A DNA stretch of 64,000 nucleotides. It comes from Lachnospira pectinoschiza. Its GTDB lineage: Bacteria > Bacillota > Clostridia > Lachnospirales > Lachnospiraceae. Below the pieces are notes generated by a model. It had not been told where the DNA came from. It did no database searches and saw only the letters and a list, made by a program, of their open reading frames with translations. The translations under genes and the position numbers were made by a program. Where the stretch lies: the NCBI RefSeq assembly GCF_900103815.1, contig NZ_FNHZ01000001.1, positions 695,715 to 759,714 on the forward strand. Direction: 5' to 3'. This document shows positions 1-9,270 of the stretch, one piece after another. Numbering within the stretch: the stretch's first letter is position 1; each line of letters starts with the position of its first letter.

Positions 1-69
1 CTGAATCAAAAACGATACATGAGCTGTTTGAGAACCTTGTTAATTTGTATGTTTATAAGAGGTGATAGT

Positions 70-534
70 ATGGAAAATATGAAATATAAAATTTATTTAT
101 ATGAACTGAAATATAATATAGATATAAATAAATGGGAGTTGGAAAAAAATAATGGAGAATCTTATATAGAAAAGGTATATAGTGATCCGTTTGAGGCTTC
201 TTATATTTGTGACGAATTAATTAATGCTTTTTATGATATGGATAAATTGGCACCAAGAGCGAAAGAACCTGTAGTCATACCTGAAATTAGAGTTTATAAA
301 GGGAAAACTATGTTTAGAAAATTCCATTGGAGAATGTTGCATAAGTTCTTTTATAATAGTGAAGCACAGTATGAAGACATGAGATTTATAAGCGTATTTG
401 ACATATTAGTTATGAATAATAAACATATTGATTTAGATTGTAATTCTATTAAAGTTGATGAATATGAAATATCATGGGGCGATAAATTGTTTGTGGTGAA
501 TGGGGAAAATATGCAAATTAATGAATTTGATTAG
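70..534 (+). CDS. hypothetical protein
   Basis: An unrecognised, very AT-rich gene encoding about 154 residues, mostly charged and aromatic, without a signal peptide or membrane segment. The reading frame is open from position 19, but ATG at 70 follows AAGAGGTGAT with normal spacing and is the better start. It has no clear operon partner upstream inside the window. The radical SAM gene begins 84 bases downstream. I cannot assign a function. Its codon use (many AAT, ATA, TAT) is more AT-rich than that of the housekeeping genes, which may hint at an accessory or recently acquired gene. Confidence 0.7.
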   Translation: MENMKYKIYLYELKYNIDINKWELEKNNGESYIEKVYSDPFEASYICDELINAFYDMDKLAPRAKEPVVIPEIRVYKGKTMFRKFHWRMLHKFFYNSEAQYEDMRFISVFDILVMNNKHIDLDCNSIKVDEYEISWGDKLFVVNGENMQINEFD

Positions 535-618
535 TATAGTTTTCACACTAGCTTGCAAATACCCTATAATTAGATTAAGATAAACATCTGCAAATTAAGA
601 AGATTAAAGAGGAATTTT

Positions 619-2652
619 ATGAATACAGGATTTTTACCAATTACAAAACAGGAGATGCTAGATAGAGGCTGGGATCAGGTGGATTTCGTTTACGTTTGTG
701 GCGATGCCTACGTTGACCATCCTTCTTTTGGTGCATCTATTATTACAAGAGTACTTGAAGCTAACGGTTATAAGATTGGCTTTATTGCTCAGCCGGATTG
801 GAAGGATCCTAAATCTATAGATGTATTTGGCGAACCAAGACTAGGTTTCCTTGTTTCATCAGGAAATATGGATTCTTTGGTTAACCATTACACAGTAGCT
901 AAGAAGCACAGAGGAACAGATGCCTTCACACCAGGCGGCGTTATGGGTAAGAGACCAGATAGAGCCGTAACTGTGTATTGTAATCTGATTCGTCAGACTT
1001 ATAAGAAAAATGCAATCATTATCGGTGGTCTAGAAGCTTCTCTTAGAAGAATGGGTCATTATGATTATTGGTCAGATTCCGTAAGACGTTCCATTTTACT
1101 AGAGTCAGGCGCTGATATTATCAGTTACGGAATGGGGGAGCATTCCATTGTTGAAATTGCAGATGCCCTAAATTCAGGGCTTGATGTAAAGGATGTCACT
1201 TTTATAAAGGGTACAGTTTATAAGACAAGAGATGAAGATAGTATTTATGATGCTATTAGACTTCCGGATTTTGAGACTATCGAAGCTGATAAATTAGCAT
1301 ATGCTAAGAGCTTTGCTATTCAATATAAGAATACAGATCCCTTCCAAGCAAAAACTATGTATGAGTGTTACGGCGGAAAGACCTTTGTAGTACAAAATCC
1401 ACCAGCACTTCCCCTTACTGAACTTGAAATGGATGACGTTTACAAATTGCCATATATGAGAGCCTATCATCCAAGTTATGAGGCAGCAGGCGGAATTCCT
1501 GCCCTTCAGGAAATTAAGTTCTCTCTAACTTCTAATAGAGGTTGTTATGGTGAATGTAATTTCTGTGCTTTAACAATGCATGAAGGTAGAATTGTTCAGG
1601 CAAGAAGTCATGAATCTATTATTACTGAAGCTAAGCAGATGATAGAAGACCCTGATTTTAAGGGATACATTCATGATGTAGGTGGTCCAACAGCAGAGTT
1701 TAGAGCACCAGCTTGTTCAAAGCAGATGACTAAGGGTGCTTGTGTGGGTAAGCGTTGTCTTTATCCAAAGCCATGTATTAATTTAAATGTGGATCATTCT
1801 GATTACTTAAAGCTTCTTCGTAAGCTTCGTAAATTACAGGGAGTTAAGAAGGTTTTTGTGCGTTCAGGCTTTAGATTTGACTATGTAGTTGCTGATAAGA
1901 ATAAGGATTTCTTAAAGGAACTTTGCCAGTATCACGTTAGTGGACAGTTAAGAGTAGCTCCAGAGCATATCTCTAATAATGTCTTATCCAAGATGGGTAA
2001 GCCGGGAGTTGAGATTTATAATGAATTTGTAAAGGAATTTGAGAAGGTTAATGAGGATTTACACCTTAATCAGTTTATTGTGCCTTACCTTATGTCCTCA
2101 CACCCAGGCTCAAAGTTAGAAGATGCCATAATGCTTGCTCAGTATCTAAAGAAGAATCACATTTCTCCAGAGCAGGTACAGGATTTCTATCCAACACCAG
2201 GTACAGTTTCAACAACAATGTATTACACAGGACTAGATCCATTTACATTATTACCTGTATTTGTTGAGCACAACCCTCATAAGAAGGCTATGCAAAGAGC
2301 ACTTATTCAGTACTGGAAACCTGAGAATTACGACTTAGTAAAGGAAGCATTAAAAGAAGCTGGTAGAGAAGACCTTATTGGCTTTGGCGAAGAATGCTTA
2401 ATTCCACCAAGAAAGATGACTTACACTTATAAGATGGGTAAGCGTGGAGATAAGAAGACTGATGCAGGAAAGAAAGCAGCTTTGGCTTCATCTAAATCAT
2501 CAAACTCTAAGAGTGGCGGCACAAAGCATAATAGCCACGATAAGAATTCTCATAAAAATGTATCAAAGCATGATGGCTTTAAAGAAAACTCAGCTAGAAA
2601 AAAGAACGATAAAGCTAGAGATTCTAAATCAAAGACTAGAAGAAAAAGATAA
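619..2652 (+). CDS. YgiQ family radical SAM protein
   Basis: A 677-residue protein matching the YgiQ (UPF0313) family of radical S-adenosylmethionine enzymes, whose reaction is not established. The [4Fe-4S] motif C-x3-C-x2-C is at C309, C313 and C316. Upstream is the family's N-terminal half, with conserved segments such as GGLEASLRRMGHYDYW and a GEHSI motif. The tail from about residue 620 is low-complexity, rich in Lys, Ser and Asn, and probably disordered. The start has AGAGGAA upstream. A likely intrinsic terminator follows about 30 bases after the stop. The family assignment is firm; the substrate is unknown. Confidence 0.93.
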   Translation: MNTGFLPITKQEMLDRGWDQVDFVYVCGDAYVDHPSFGASIITRVLEANGYKIGFIAQPDWKDPKSIDVFGEPRLGFLVSSGNMDSLVNHYTVAKKHRGTDAFTPGGVMGKRPDRAVTVYCNLIRQTYKKNAIIIGGLEASLRRMGHYDYWSDSVRRSILLESGADIISYGMGEHSIVEIADALNSGLDVKDVTFIKGTVYKTRDEDSIYDAIRLPDFETIEADKLAYAKSFAIQYKNTDPFQAKTMYECYGGKTFVVQNPPALPLTELEMDDVYKLPYMRAYHPSYEAAGGIPALQEIKFSLTSNRGCYGECNFCALTMHEGRIVQARSHESIITEAKQMIEDPDFKGYIHDVGGPTAEFRAPACSKQMTKGACVGKRCLYPKPCINLNVDHSDYLKLLRKLRKLQGVKKVFVRSGFRFDYVVADKNKDFLKELCQYHVSGQLRVAPEHISNNVLSKMGKPGVEIYNEFVKEFEKVNEDLHLNQFIVPYLMSSHPGSKLEDAIMLAQYLKKNHISPEQVQDFYPTPGTVSTTMYYTGLDPFTLLPVFVEHNPHKKAMQRALIQYWKPENYDLVKEALKEAGREDLIGFGEECLIPPRKMTYTYKMGKRGDKKTDAGKKAALASSKSSNSKSGGTKHNSHDKNSHKNVSKHDGFKENSARKKNDKARDSKSKTRRKR

Positions 2653-2681
2653 GAAAAAAAGATAAGAAGAAAAAGATAAGT

Positions 2682-2722
2682 AGAGGAGCTTTTGAGAGTA
2701 ATCTCATTGGCGCCTCTTTTAT
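2682..2722 (+). terminator. intrinsic terminator after the YgiQ gene
   Basis: AGAGGAGC pairs with GCGCCTCT with one A-G mismatch. A second small GAGA/TCTC stem lies in the loop, and TTTT follows. Confidence 0.7.
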
Positions 2723-2872
2723 TTAGCCAATTAGTGTTAAGTTTATATATACATTAAATAATAGAATAAAATTGACAATATACTAAAAATAACATAAAAT
2801 TAAATTAGATAAAGGATGTGAAAAATTAAAGAGATTAAGAGCTGATGTGAGAATTTTTTAGGGGGCTTTCTT

Positions 2873-4066
2873 ATGAATAAGCGTACTTATAAAAATCAAA
2901 TTAGCGTTTTCAAAGCATTGATAGGACTAGTATTAATGCTTTCTTTTGCTGTGCAGTTTTGTCTTAGTGATACATTTGCAAAGACCAATGATTACAGCGG
3001 CATTACAAACAGCAGCCAGATAAATGTGGAATTTAAAAATGGAATCTCAACAAGTCTTGAGGTTAGGGCTATTCTTCCAAAGGATTTGACGGTTTCCTAT
3101 ACGATAAATAACGTGACAACTGAGACCACAGACTTCACCCTTGAGGATGACATCGTGGCGCCTTTAAAGGGAGATTTCACCATCACAGTAAAGCTTGGTA
3201 ATGTAACTAAAGTGGTGGTTGCAGCGCTTGATATTACTAATGATGAAAATGTAAGTCAGTATATCAACTCCAAATTAGAGACGGGAGATATCTCCCTATC
3301 CTTAAATGTGAGCAGCCAAACAGCAGATGCGAGCACAAACTCAAATGAGAGCGCAAGTTCAGATGCGAGCGCAAGTTCTGCAAGTTCTAGCTCTACAAGC
3401 ACATCTAGCTCTACAAGTACATCTAACCTTGAAAGCTACAACCTAACTCTTAATACCGACAGTGCCAGCCTTATAAAATACGCTCTTACAGATTCAGAGC
3501 TTACCAGTGTTTTGGAGGGCACAAAGCTAACTATTGCTCTTGAAATTGACATTTCAGATACTGAGACTAATCGCTTAACTAAGGGTGGACAGGCCATTGA
3601 GGCCTTGCTTTCAACTAGCAATAAAGCCCATTATTTTAAGGTAAGTCTATATAAGATTTTTGATGATGATTATGAGAATAAGATTTTGGTGACAGAGCTT
3701 GATTCTCCCGTTAGCTTTACATTTTCAATACCAGAAAGTCTAATGAAGAAGGCGAAGAGCTTCAGTTTGGTTGCAAGTCATACTTTAGAGGACGGGACCA
3801 TAGAGACCTTCGAGCTTAAGGACATGGATGATAATGAAAATACATACACAATCTCTACTAGTAAATTCTGTACCATGGCTTTTGTCTATGAGCAAAGACA
3901 AGAGATTGCAGCAAATGAGGACCTTACACCAAGCACAACTACTAATGAGGTGACTTATAACACTCCGCAAACTAGCGATTTCGGACACATTTTCATAATG
4001 ATAATAATGGGAATTGCCATAGCTTTAATGCTTGCTATCTTTGTTAGAAAAGAGCTTAAAAACTAG
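2873..4066 (+). CDS. secreted Ser-rich protein with LPXTG-like (PQTSD) C-terminal anchor
   Basis: A 397-residue surface protein of unknown function. An N-terminal signal peptide (about residues 1-36, hydrophobic core ALIGLVLMLSFAVQF) leads to a beta-rich region. A Ser/Thr/Ala-rich linker lies around residues 155-185, followed by a second folded domain. The C-terminus has the order expected of sortase substrates: TPQTSD at about 365, a hydrophobic helix, then Arg/Lys residues (VRKELKN). PQTSD departs from canonical LPXTG, but P-x-T-x-D-like signals are common in Clostridia. AGGGGG precedes the ATG. No sortase gene lies in the window. The domain content is not recognised. Confidence 0.75.
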   Translation: MNKRTYKNQISVFKALIGLVLMLSFAVQFCLSDTFAKTNDYSGITNSSQINVEFKNGISTSLEVRAILPKDLTVSYTINNVTTETTDFTLEDDIVAPLKGDFTITVKLGNVTKVVVAALDITNDENVSQYINSKLETGDISLSLNVSSQTADASTNSNESASSDASASSASSSSTSTSSSTSTSNLESYNLTLNTDSASLIKYALTDSELTSVLEGTKLTIALEIDISDTETNRLTKGGQAIEALLSTSNKAHYFKVSLYKIFDDDYENKILVTELDSPVSFTFSIPESLMKKAKSFSLVASHTLEDGTIETFELKDMDDNENTYTISTSKFCTMAFVYEQRQEIAANEDLTPSTTTNEVTYNTPQTSDFGHIFIMIIMGIAIALMLAIFVRKELKN

Positions 4067-4098
4067 TAAACTAGGATTGATTGTAGGAAAATATTTTC

Positions 4099-4127
4099 TT
4101 GAATATTCACTGTTGCTGATATATAAT
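4099..4127 (+). promoter_or_regulatory. sigma-A type promoter
   Basis: TTGAAT (4099-4104), a 17-base spacer and TATAAT (4122-4127) lie about 100 bases upstream of the small gene at 4229. A short hairpin, AGCTAT-GCGAG-ATAGCT, sits in the leader near 4162-4178. Confidence 0.7.
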
Positions 4128-4228
4128 AATATACGCGATTATTAGAAGTTTATGTAGAAAGAGCTATGCGAGATAGCTAATAATCATAGAATCAAGTAAA
4201 CTTTAATTAGTTTGGAGGATTAGTGAAT

Positions 4229-4489
4229 ATGAAGAGAACATATGCAATTAAAATTAAGAGTTCTAAGCTCCTTAAGACAGAAGAGCAGATTAAAGAAGTA
4301 GAAGATAGAATTAAGGAAACAGCTAGCGAATGCAAGTCTGTTGAATTATCTGACGAAGGTAAGATCGCTACAGTTGAAGTTGAGAAGATTGAGGATTTCG
4401 TTCCTGCACTTAACGCTGTAGTTAATGTTTTTAGAAAGATTGATGATAAGTCTGAAGTTTCATACAAGTTTGGATTAAACAATAACTAA
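4229..4489 (+). CDS. small hypothetical protein
   Basis: An 86-residue (ATG at 4229) or 88-residue (GTG at 4223) hydrophilic protein. TTTGGAGG lies 10 bases before the ATG and 4 before the GTG, so the ATG is preferred. The predicted pattern is mixed alpha/beta (KRTYAIKIKS strand, a charged helix, then a VATVEVEK-like strand), suggesting a small ferredoxin-like or ACT-like fold; that is inference only. It has its own promoter and a terminator 30 bases after the stop, so it appears to be monocistronic. Function unknown. Confidence 0.75.
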   Translation: MKRTYAIKIKSSKLLKTEEQIKEVEDRIKETASECKSVELSDEGKIATVEVEKIEDFVPALNAVVNVFRKIDDKSEVSYKFGLNNN

Positions 4490-4518
4490 TAGAATCAATC
4501 TTACTTGATAGATTTTAT

Positions 4519-4549
4519 AAGCCTGCAATCAAAGTTGCAGGCTTTATTT
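4519..4549 (+). terminator. intrinsic terminator before prfC
   Basis: GCCTGCAA and TTGCAGGC form a perfect 8-bp stem with a 6-base loop, followed by TTTATTTA. The ribosome-binding site of the next gene lies directly behind it. Confidence 0.8.
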
Positions 4550-4565
4550 ATGAAAGGAAATTACA

Positions 4566-6167
4566 ATGGCTGATAAGAAGTTAATTGAAGAAATCAATAA
4601 AAGAAGAACCTTTGCGATTATCTCCCATCCCGATGCTGGTAAGACAACTCTTACAGAGAAGTTCTTGCTTTACGGAGGAGCTATTAATCTTGCAGGTTCA
4701 GTAAAGGGTAAGAAGACTGCTAAGCATGCGGTTTCTGACTGGATGGAAATCGAGAAGGAGAGAGGTATTTCAGTTACATCATCTGTTTTACAGTTTAACT
4801 ATGATGGTTTCTGCGTTAATATCCTTGATACTCCTGGACATGAGGATTTCTCTGAGGATACATATCGTACACTTATGGCAGCAGATTCTGCAGTCATGGT
4901 TATTGATGCCTCAAAGGGTGTTGAAAAGCAGACAATCAAGCTTTTTAAGGTTTGTGTAATGAGACACATCCCAATCTTTACATTTATTAACAAGATGGAT
5001 AGAGAAGCTAAGGATCCATATGAATTATTAGATGACATTGAGAATGTACTTGGCATTTCTACTTGTCCAATCAACTGGCCAATCGGTTGCGGTAAGGAAT
5101 TTAGAGGCGTTTATGATCGTAATGAGAAAAATGTATCTCTATTCAAGGCTGCCATGAATGGTCAGAAGGAAGTTGAAACTGAAGTTTTATCAATTGATGA
5201 TCCAGCACTTCTTGGTGAAATCGGTGATAACTTCATGGAGAAATTACAGGAAGACGTTGAATTACTTGATGGCGCAAGTGCTGAATTTAACTTAAAGGAA
5301 GTTCAGGCTGGTAACTTAACTCCAGTATTCTTTGGTTCAGCCCTTACAAACTTTGGTGTTCAGACATTCCTTGAGCACTTCCTTGATATGACAACAACTC
5401 CACTTGCAAGACATTCTTCAGAAGGCGACATCGACCCTGTAGAAGAGGACTTCTCAGCATTTGTCTTTAAGATTCAGGCAAATATGAACAAGGCCCACAG
5501 AGATAGAATTGCCTTTATGAGAATTTGTTCTGGTAAGTACGAGGCTGGTATGGAAGCTAACCACGTGCAGGGTGGCAAGAAGATTCGTCTTTCTCAGTCA
5601 ACTCAGATGATGGCTTCAGAGCGTCATATTGTTGAAGAGGCTTATGCTGGTGATATTATTGGTGTATTTGATCCAGGTATTTTCTCAATTGGTGATACAA
5701 TTTGTAAGTCAAGCAAGAAGTTTGAATATGACGGTATTCCTACATTTGCTCCAGAACATTTTGCTAGAGTAAGACAGATGGATACAATGAAGAGAAAGCA
5801 GTTCATTAAGGGTATCAACCAGATTGCCCAGGAAGGTGCTATCCAGATTTTCCAGGAATACAACACTGGTATGGAAGAAATCATCGTTGGTGTAGTTGGT
5901 GTACTTCAGTTTGAAGTTCTTGAATACAGACTTAAGAATGAATATAACGTAGATATCAAGCTTGAGACTCTACCTTACGAATATATTAGATGGATCGAGA
6001 ATCCAGAAGAGGTTAATGTTGACCGCTTAGTTGGAACATCAGATATGAAGAAGATTAAGGATTTAAAGGGCAACCCATTACTTGTATTTGCTAACAGCTG
6101 GTCTGTTAACATGGTGCTTGAGCGTAATGAAGGACTTAAATTATCAGAATTTGGTAAGAATAATTAG
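4566..6167 (+). CDS. prfC: peptide chain release factor 3
   Basis: A 533-residue translational GTPase of normal RF3 length. RF3 recycles RF1/RF2 from the ribosome after peptide release. The G1 loop SHPDAGKTT is near residue 20, the G3 motif DTPGHEDFSEDTYRT near 90, and the G4 motif NKMDREAKDPYELLDD near 140. The last distinguishes RF3 from EF-G. The C-terminal beta-barrel and alpha/beta domains are complete. GAAAGGAAATTACA precedes the ATG. It is probably expressed from sequence upstream or by readthrough, because the terminator ends only about 15 bases before the start. Confidence 0.96.
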   Translation: MADKKLIEEINKRRTFAIISHPDAGKTTLTEKFLLYGGAINLAGSVKGKKTAKHAVSDWMEIEKERGISVTSSVLQFNYDGFCVNILDTPGHEDFSEDTYRTLMAADSAVMVIDASKGVEKQTIKLFKVCVMRHIPIFTFINKMDREAKDPYELLDDIENVLGISTCPINWPIGCGKEFRGVYDRNEKNVSLFKAAMNGQKEVETEVLSIDDPALLGEIGDNFMEKLQEDVELLDGASAEFNLKEVQAGNLTPVFFGSALTNFGVQTFLEHFLDMTTTPLARHSSEGDIDPVEEDFSAFVFKIQANMNKAHRDRIAFMRICSGKYEAGMEANHVQGGKKIRLSQSTQMMASERHIVEEAYAGDIIGVFDPGIFSIGDTICKSSKKFEYDGIPTFAPEHFARVRQMDTMKRKQFIKGINQIAQEGAIQIFQEYNTGMEEIIVGVVGVLQFEVLEYRLKNEYNVDIKLETLPYEYIRWIENPEEVNVDRLVGTSDMKKIKDLKGNPLLVFANSWSVNMVLERNEGLKLSEFGKNN

Positions 6168-6224
6168 CTTGGTGCCAAGTCTTGTGAGTTAGACTTTGAT
6201 TTAATGTGTGGCTAGGAGAGAATA

Positions 6225-7235
6225 ATGAGCGAGAATAATAGACTAGTAAGCGTAGTTGTACCAATTTACAATGGCGCTAGCTACATAGATAAATGCGTAA
6301 CTAACCTTCTTAATCAAACTTATAAGAATCTAGAAATTATAATGATTAATGATGGAAGTAGTGACAATAGTTTAGAGCTTTTAAAGGGATATTGTGCGAA
6401 ATATCCAAACATCAATGTGATCACTAAAGACAATTCGGGAGTGAGTTCTACAAGAAATCTTGGCATAAAGATGGCCAAGGGTGACTATATTTATTTTTAT
6501 GATGTGGATGATGATATTGAAGCAACAACCATTGCAGACAACATGGCCCTCATTGGCGACAAGGACGTGGACATTCTCTACTTTGGTTTCTGGTATCACA
6601 TCCTATCTGAGAATAGAATAAAAGAGACCAATATTAAATCGGCTTTTGAAGGAAATGGACATGAATTCTTTAATAATGCCTTTACCGATTTAATGCAAAA
6701 CGAGGTCTTAAACTCACCATGGAATAAGCTTTATAACAGGAATTTCCTCATCTGGAATAAGATTAATTTTGATGAAAATTTATCTATATATGAGGACATC
6801 CTCTTTAACATAAAGGCTCTCGATAGAGCGAATTACCTTATGGTAAATCCAAAGCCATACTATCATTATATGATTCAGGCTTCAGGAACAGCCCTAACTA
6901 GATTTCATGAGAACAACTACGAATCGGTAAAGAAGATTCACATGGCTGGCATAAACTATGCCAAGCACTACAAGGACAATGCAGAGGTCATTGCCCACTA
7001 TGACAACATGTTTATCGACCAAACCGCTTCGTTTTTAAAACAGCTTGTGAATAAAAAGGACATTGATAATGCAAGCAGAGACAAACTCATGGAAGAAATA
7101 ATCGATGATGATTATTTCATTGCAATAATCAATTCCGTTGAAAATCTAAATAAAAGAAAGGTCTTTTTAAAGACCTTCAGTAACCACCACATGAAAGGGC
7201 TTTTAAAGCTGATGTATAAGGTTACGAATAAATAG
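6225..7235 (+). CDS. glycosyltransferase family 2
   Basis: A 336-residue GT-A fold transferase that moves a sugar from a nucleotide donor to a cell-surface glycan. The N-terminus has the canonical VSVVVPIYNGASYIDKC start, NDGSSDNS near residue 45 and a DVDDD metal-binding motif near residue 90. The C-terminal half resembles CPS/EPS (WcaA-type) transferases. There is no membrane segment. The start follows CTAGGAGAG. No polysaccharide cluster surrounds it, so the acceptor is unknown. A strong terminator lies 5 bases after the stop. Confidence 0.9.
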   Translation: MSENNRLVSVVVPIYNGASYIDKCVTNLLNQTYKNLEIIMINDGSSDNSLELLKGYCAKYPNINVITKDNSGVSSTRNLGIKMAKGDYIYFYDVDDDIEATTIADNMALIGDKDVDILYFGFWYHILSENRIKETNIKSAFEGNGHEFFNNAFTDLMQNEVLNSPWNKLYNRNFLIWNKINFDENLSIYEDILFNIKALDRANYLMVNPKPYYHYMIQASGTALTRFHENNYESVKKIHMAGINYAKHYKDNAEVIAHYDNMFIDQTASFLKQLVNKKDIDNASRDKLMEEIIDDDYFIAIINSVENLNKRKVFLKTFSNHHMKGLLKLMYKVTNK

Positions 7236-7238
7236 GAA

Positions 7239-7263
7239 AAGAAGGCGAAAGCCTTCTTTTTTC
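7239..7263 (+). terminator. intrinsic terminator
   Basis: AGAAGGC-GAAA-GCCTTCT, a GNRA tetraloop hairpin followed by a run of six T, directly behind the glycosyltransferase stop. Confidence 0.85.
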
Positions 7264-7286
7264 TTGCTTTTGGGGCGCAAAGTGGC

Positions 7287-7346
7287 GGGGCGCTAGATGG
7301 GGCGCTAGCTGGGGTGCTAGCTAGATCGCTAACTGGGACGCTAGCT
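7287..7346. repeat. 12-bp tandem repeat, five units
   Basis: Five consecutive 12-base units of the type GGGGCGCTAGCT, the fourth strongly degenerate, are followed by a sixth partial GGGGCGGGG. They are far more GC-rich than the surroundings. No reading frame uses them convincingly. Confidence 0.85.
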
Positions 7347-7440
7347 GGGGCGGGGTATTCACAGTACTTTTTGCTGTCGCTACAAATTAAAGTAAGTTGT
7401 TTGGTTTCCCACCAATCTTTCGGGGGCTTTTCAGGGGGTT

Positions 7441-7917
7441 TTGTGCCTGTAATCATACAATCCCCTAAATAAAGTCACTGAAGCTTTAAAATCCTCGGGA
7501 AATTCACACCTCCAAATTGGTTTAAAATTAGTGGAAATTGACCTAACTTGCTAATTTCTCCCATTACGGCCACAAAATCTTCCGGATAGTTTTATCACAA
7601 GAAATTTTCTTGTGCCTAAATTCCTAGCCGGTTGAGAAAAAGCCACAGTGCGTAAATGTATTGAATATTATTCCTAACTTATCTAACAATAACCTGTGCC
7701 TTAATCGTTGAAATCTCGGTTCTACAGCCACAAAACGCTTAAAACAAGCTAGATATACCCCGCAAGGCTTGTGCCTTATATGCGTTAATAATAAGCAAGT
7801 AGGCACATCCCCCAATTTCTCCACAACCGGAAGTGCCTATAATCCCGAAAATCTTAAGCAAGTAGGCACATCCCCCAATCTCTCCACAACCGGCAGTGCC
7901 CATAATCCCAGAAATCT
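7441..7917. repeat. long direct repeat, copy 1 (uninterrupted)
   Basis: About 477 bases that recur at 9271-9906 with few differences and one 159-base insertion. The stretch contains the perfect palindrome CACAAGAAA-T-TTTCTTGTG, several GTGCC/GGCAC half-sites, and the first of the 63-bp units. It has no credible gene. The two copies flank the esterase gene. The site matching the insertion in copy 2 is at about 7661-7671 and is empty here. Confidence 0.9.
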
Positions 7918-7932
7918 TAAGCAAGTAGGCAC
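7801..7932. repeat. 63-bp tandem repeat array 1
   Basis: AGGCAC-initiated units begin at 7801, 7864 and 7927, a constant period of 63; the third is cut short. Each unit holds AGGCAC...GTGCC half-sites that can pair. The units are contiguous, without unique spacers. Confidence 0.85.
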
Positions 7933-8046
7933 AAGCCACAATTAGGAAGGAAATTTGAATTTCTCTATTTAACTGATGTTGCCTTAGTAATATAATTAAG
8001 CTAGTTTGCATTTAAGAAATTTAACTAGCAAAAGGAGAAAGAAAAA

Positions 8047-9168
8047 TTGATTACAATACATCTTTTAGGGGATTCTTTAGTTAAGGCCTACGGCAATGAC
8101 ACAGATAATTTTATTGGTGGTTGGGGTGACCATCTTGAGAGCTTCTTTGATTCAAAGGAAGTCAGAGTTTTAGATTATGCAGAGGGTGGCAGAAGTACAC
8201 GAAGTTTTCTAAACGAAGGTCGTTTTATTGATAACGGTTTGTTTAATGAAAACATTTTCCCATATGGAATGGGACCTGCATATGACAAAATACAAAAAGG
8301 GGATTATTGTCTCTTGGAGTTTTGCCACAACGACGATAACAGCAAGGACGTAAACACTTATGTGGATCGTATGACAGCTCTTGGAATCCCTGATGAAAAG
8401 GGCATTTATCCAACGCTTGTGCCAACAGATGACATGATGGTTTCCACAGAGAATTTGCCTGCGGAGTATGAGGGTCTTCTTAAAAACTCGGGAATGTCAG
8501 AAGCTGACATTGAGGCAAACCTCGCAAAATACAAGGAAATCTTATCAAACTACAATGACAAATATTATCCATACGCTTGCGGTGCGACATATAAGGGTTA
8601 CTACAAGTTCTACATCGACAAGATTCGCGAAAAGGGCGCGATTCCTGTGATTGTCACAGCTCCCGCAAGACAGTATTTTAAGGATGGAAAGATTGAGTCA
8701 AAGCCTGGCCATCACGGTGGCAGCGATAAATTCGGCGATTTCACTTTCATTAGAGCCACTAGACAGATTGCTTCTGAGGAAAATGTGCCTATAGTTGAAC
8801 TTTTCAACTTCTCCCGCGAGCTTTTTGAAATGCTTGGAGAAGAAGATGCAAGTTATCTTTCTAGTATTGTGGGTAACGATAATCAGACAATTGGCGAAAG
8901 TATCTATGGAAGAGCGGCCCACTGGCCAGAAGAATACGATAAATACCGAGAAGAAGGAAACTTCTTAAAGGTAGATAAGACTCATAGTAATAGATTAGGT
9001 TCCTTCATCTTTGCTAAAGAAATTGCAAGAGAACTAGTTAAGGAATGCAAAGAACTAGCAGCTTTCAAACTTGAAAAGCCTAGCAAACAAGTCTTAGCTC
9101 CTAAAAGAATTGAAGGTCGTTTAGGGGATATTGAAAAGTTTATGAAAGAGTATGCAAGTAAGTATTAA
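8047..9168 (+). CDS. GDSL/SGNH-family esterase, rhamnogalacturonan acetylesterase-like
   Basis: A 373-residue SGNH hydrolase that probably removes acetyl groups from pectin or another plant polysaccharide. Block I is GDSLVKAYG with nucleophile Ser10, a GGRSTRSF block II follows, a CHNDD segment stands for block III, and DKTH (Asp310, His313) supplies block V. This order fits the CE12-like rhamnogalacturonan acetylesterases; the substrate is inferred. It has no signal peptide, so it may act on imported oligosaccharides. The start is TTG, preceded by AAAGGAGA at 8031; no closer ATG exists. The gene is alone, bounded by long direct repeats, which makes gain or loss by recombination plausible. 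Confidence 0.85.
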   Translation: MITIHLLGDSLVKAYGNDTDNFIGGWGDHLESFFDSKEVRVLDYAEGGRSTRSFLNEGRFIDNGLFNENIFPYGMGPAYDKIQKGDYCLLEFCHNDDNSKDVNTYVDRMTALGIPDEKGIYPTLVPTDDMMVSTENLPAEYEGLLKNSGMSEADIEANLAKYKEILSNYNDKYYPYACGATYKGYYKFYIDKIREKGAIPVIVTAPARQYFKDGKIESKPGHHGGSDKFGDFTFIRATRQIASEENVPIVELFNFSRELFEMLGEEDASYLSSIVGNDNQTIGESIYGRAAHWPEEYDKYREEGNFLKVDKTHSNRLGSFIFAKEIARELVKECKELAAFKLEKPSKQVLAPKRIEGRLGDIEKFMKEYASKY

Positions 9169-9222
9169 GAATTTAGAATAGAAGAGAAGCTTGCTAATTA
9201 TATATGAGTTAAATAAACGTGA

Positions 9223-9251
9223 AAGAGTGCGGCGAAGCCGCACTCTTTTTG
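9223..9251 (+). terminator. intrinsic terminator of the esterase gene
   Basis: AAGAGTGCGGC-GAA-GCCGCACTCTT, a perfect stem with a stable GAA triloop, followed by TTTTT. Confidence 0.9.
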
Positions 9252-9270
9252 TTGTTTAGAGTAAGGTGAT

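Noticed and set aside
2444..2665. Extra 73-codon plus-strand frame inside the YgiQ tail
   Set aside because: It is an alternative frame of the Lys/Ser-rich tail with no start signal.
7112..7456. Minus-strand frame of 114 codons across the glycosyltransferase end
   Set aside because: It overlaps the real gene, runs through the terminator and the 12-bp repeat, and has no start signal.
7739..8011. Minus-strand frame with repeated LLKISGIMGT-like peptides (and similar frames at 9728-10017)
   Set aside because: It is the translation of the 63-bp repeats; the two copies differ by frame-breaking changes, there is no ribosome-binding site, and the peptides are not protein-like.
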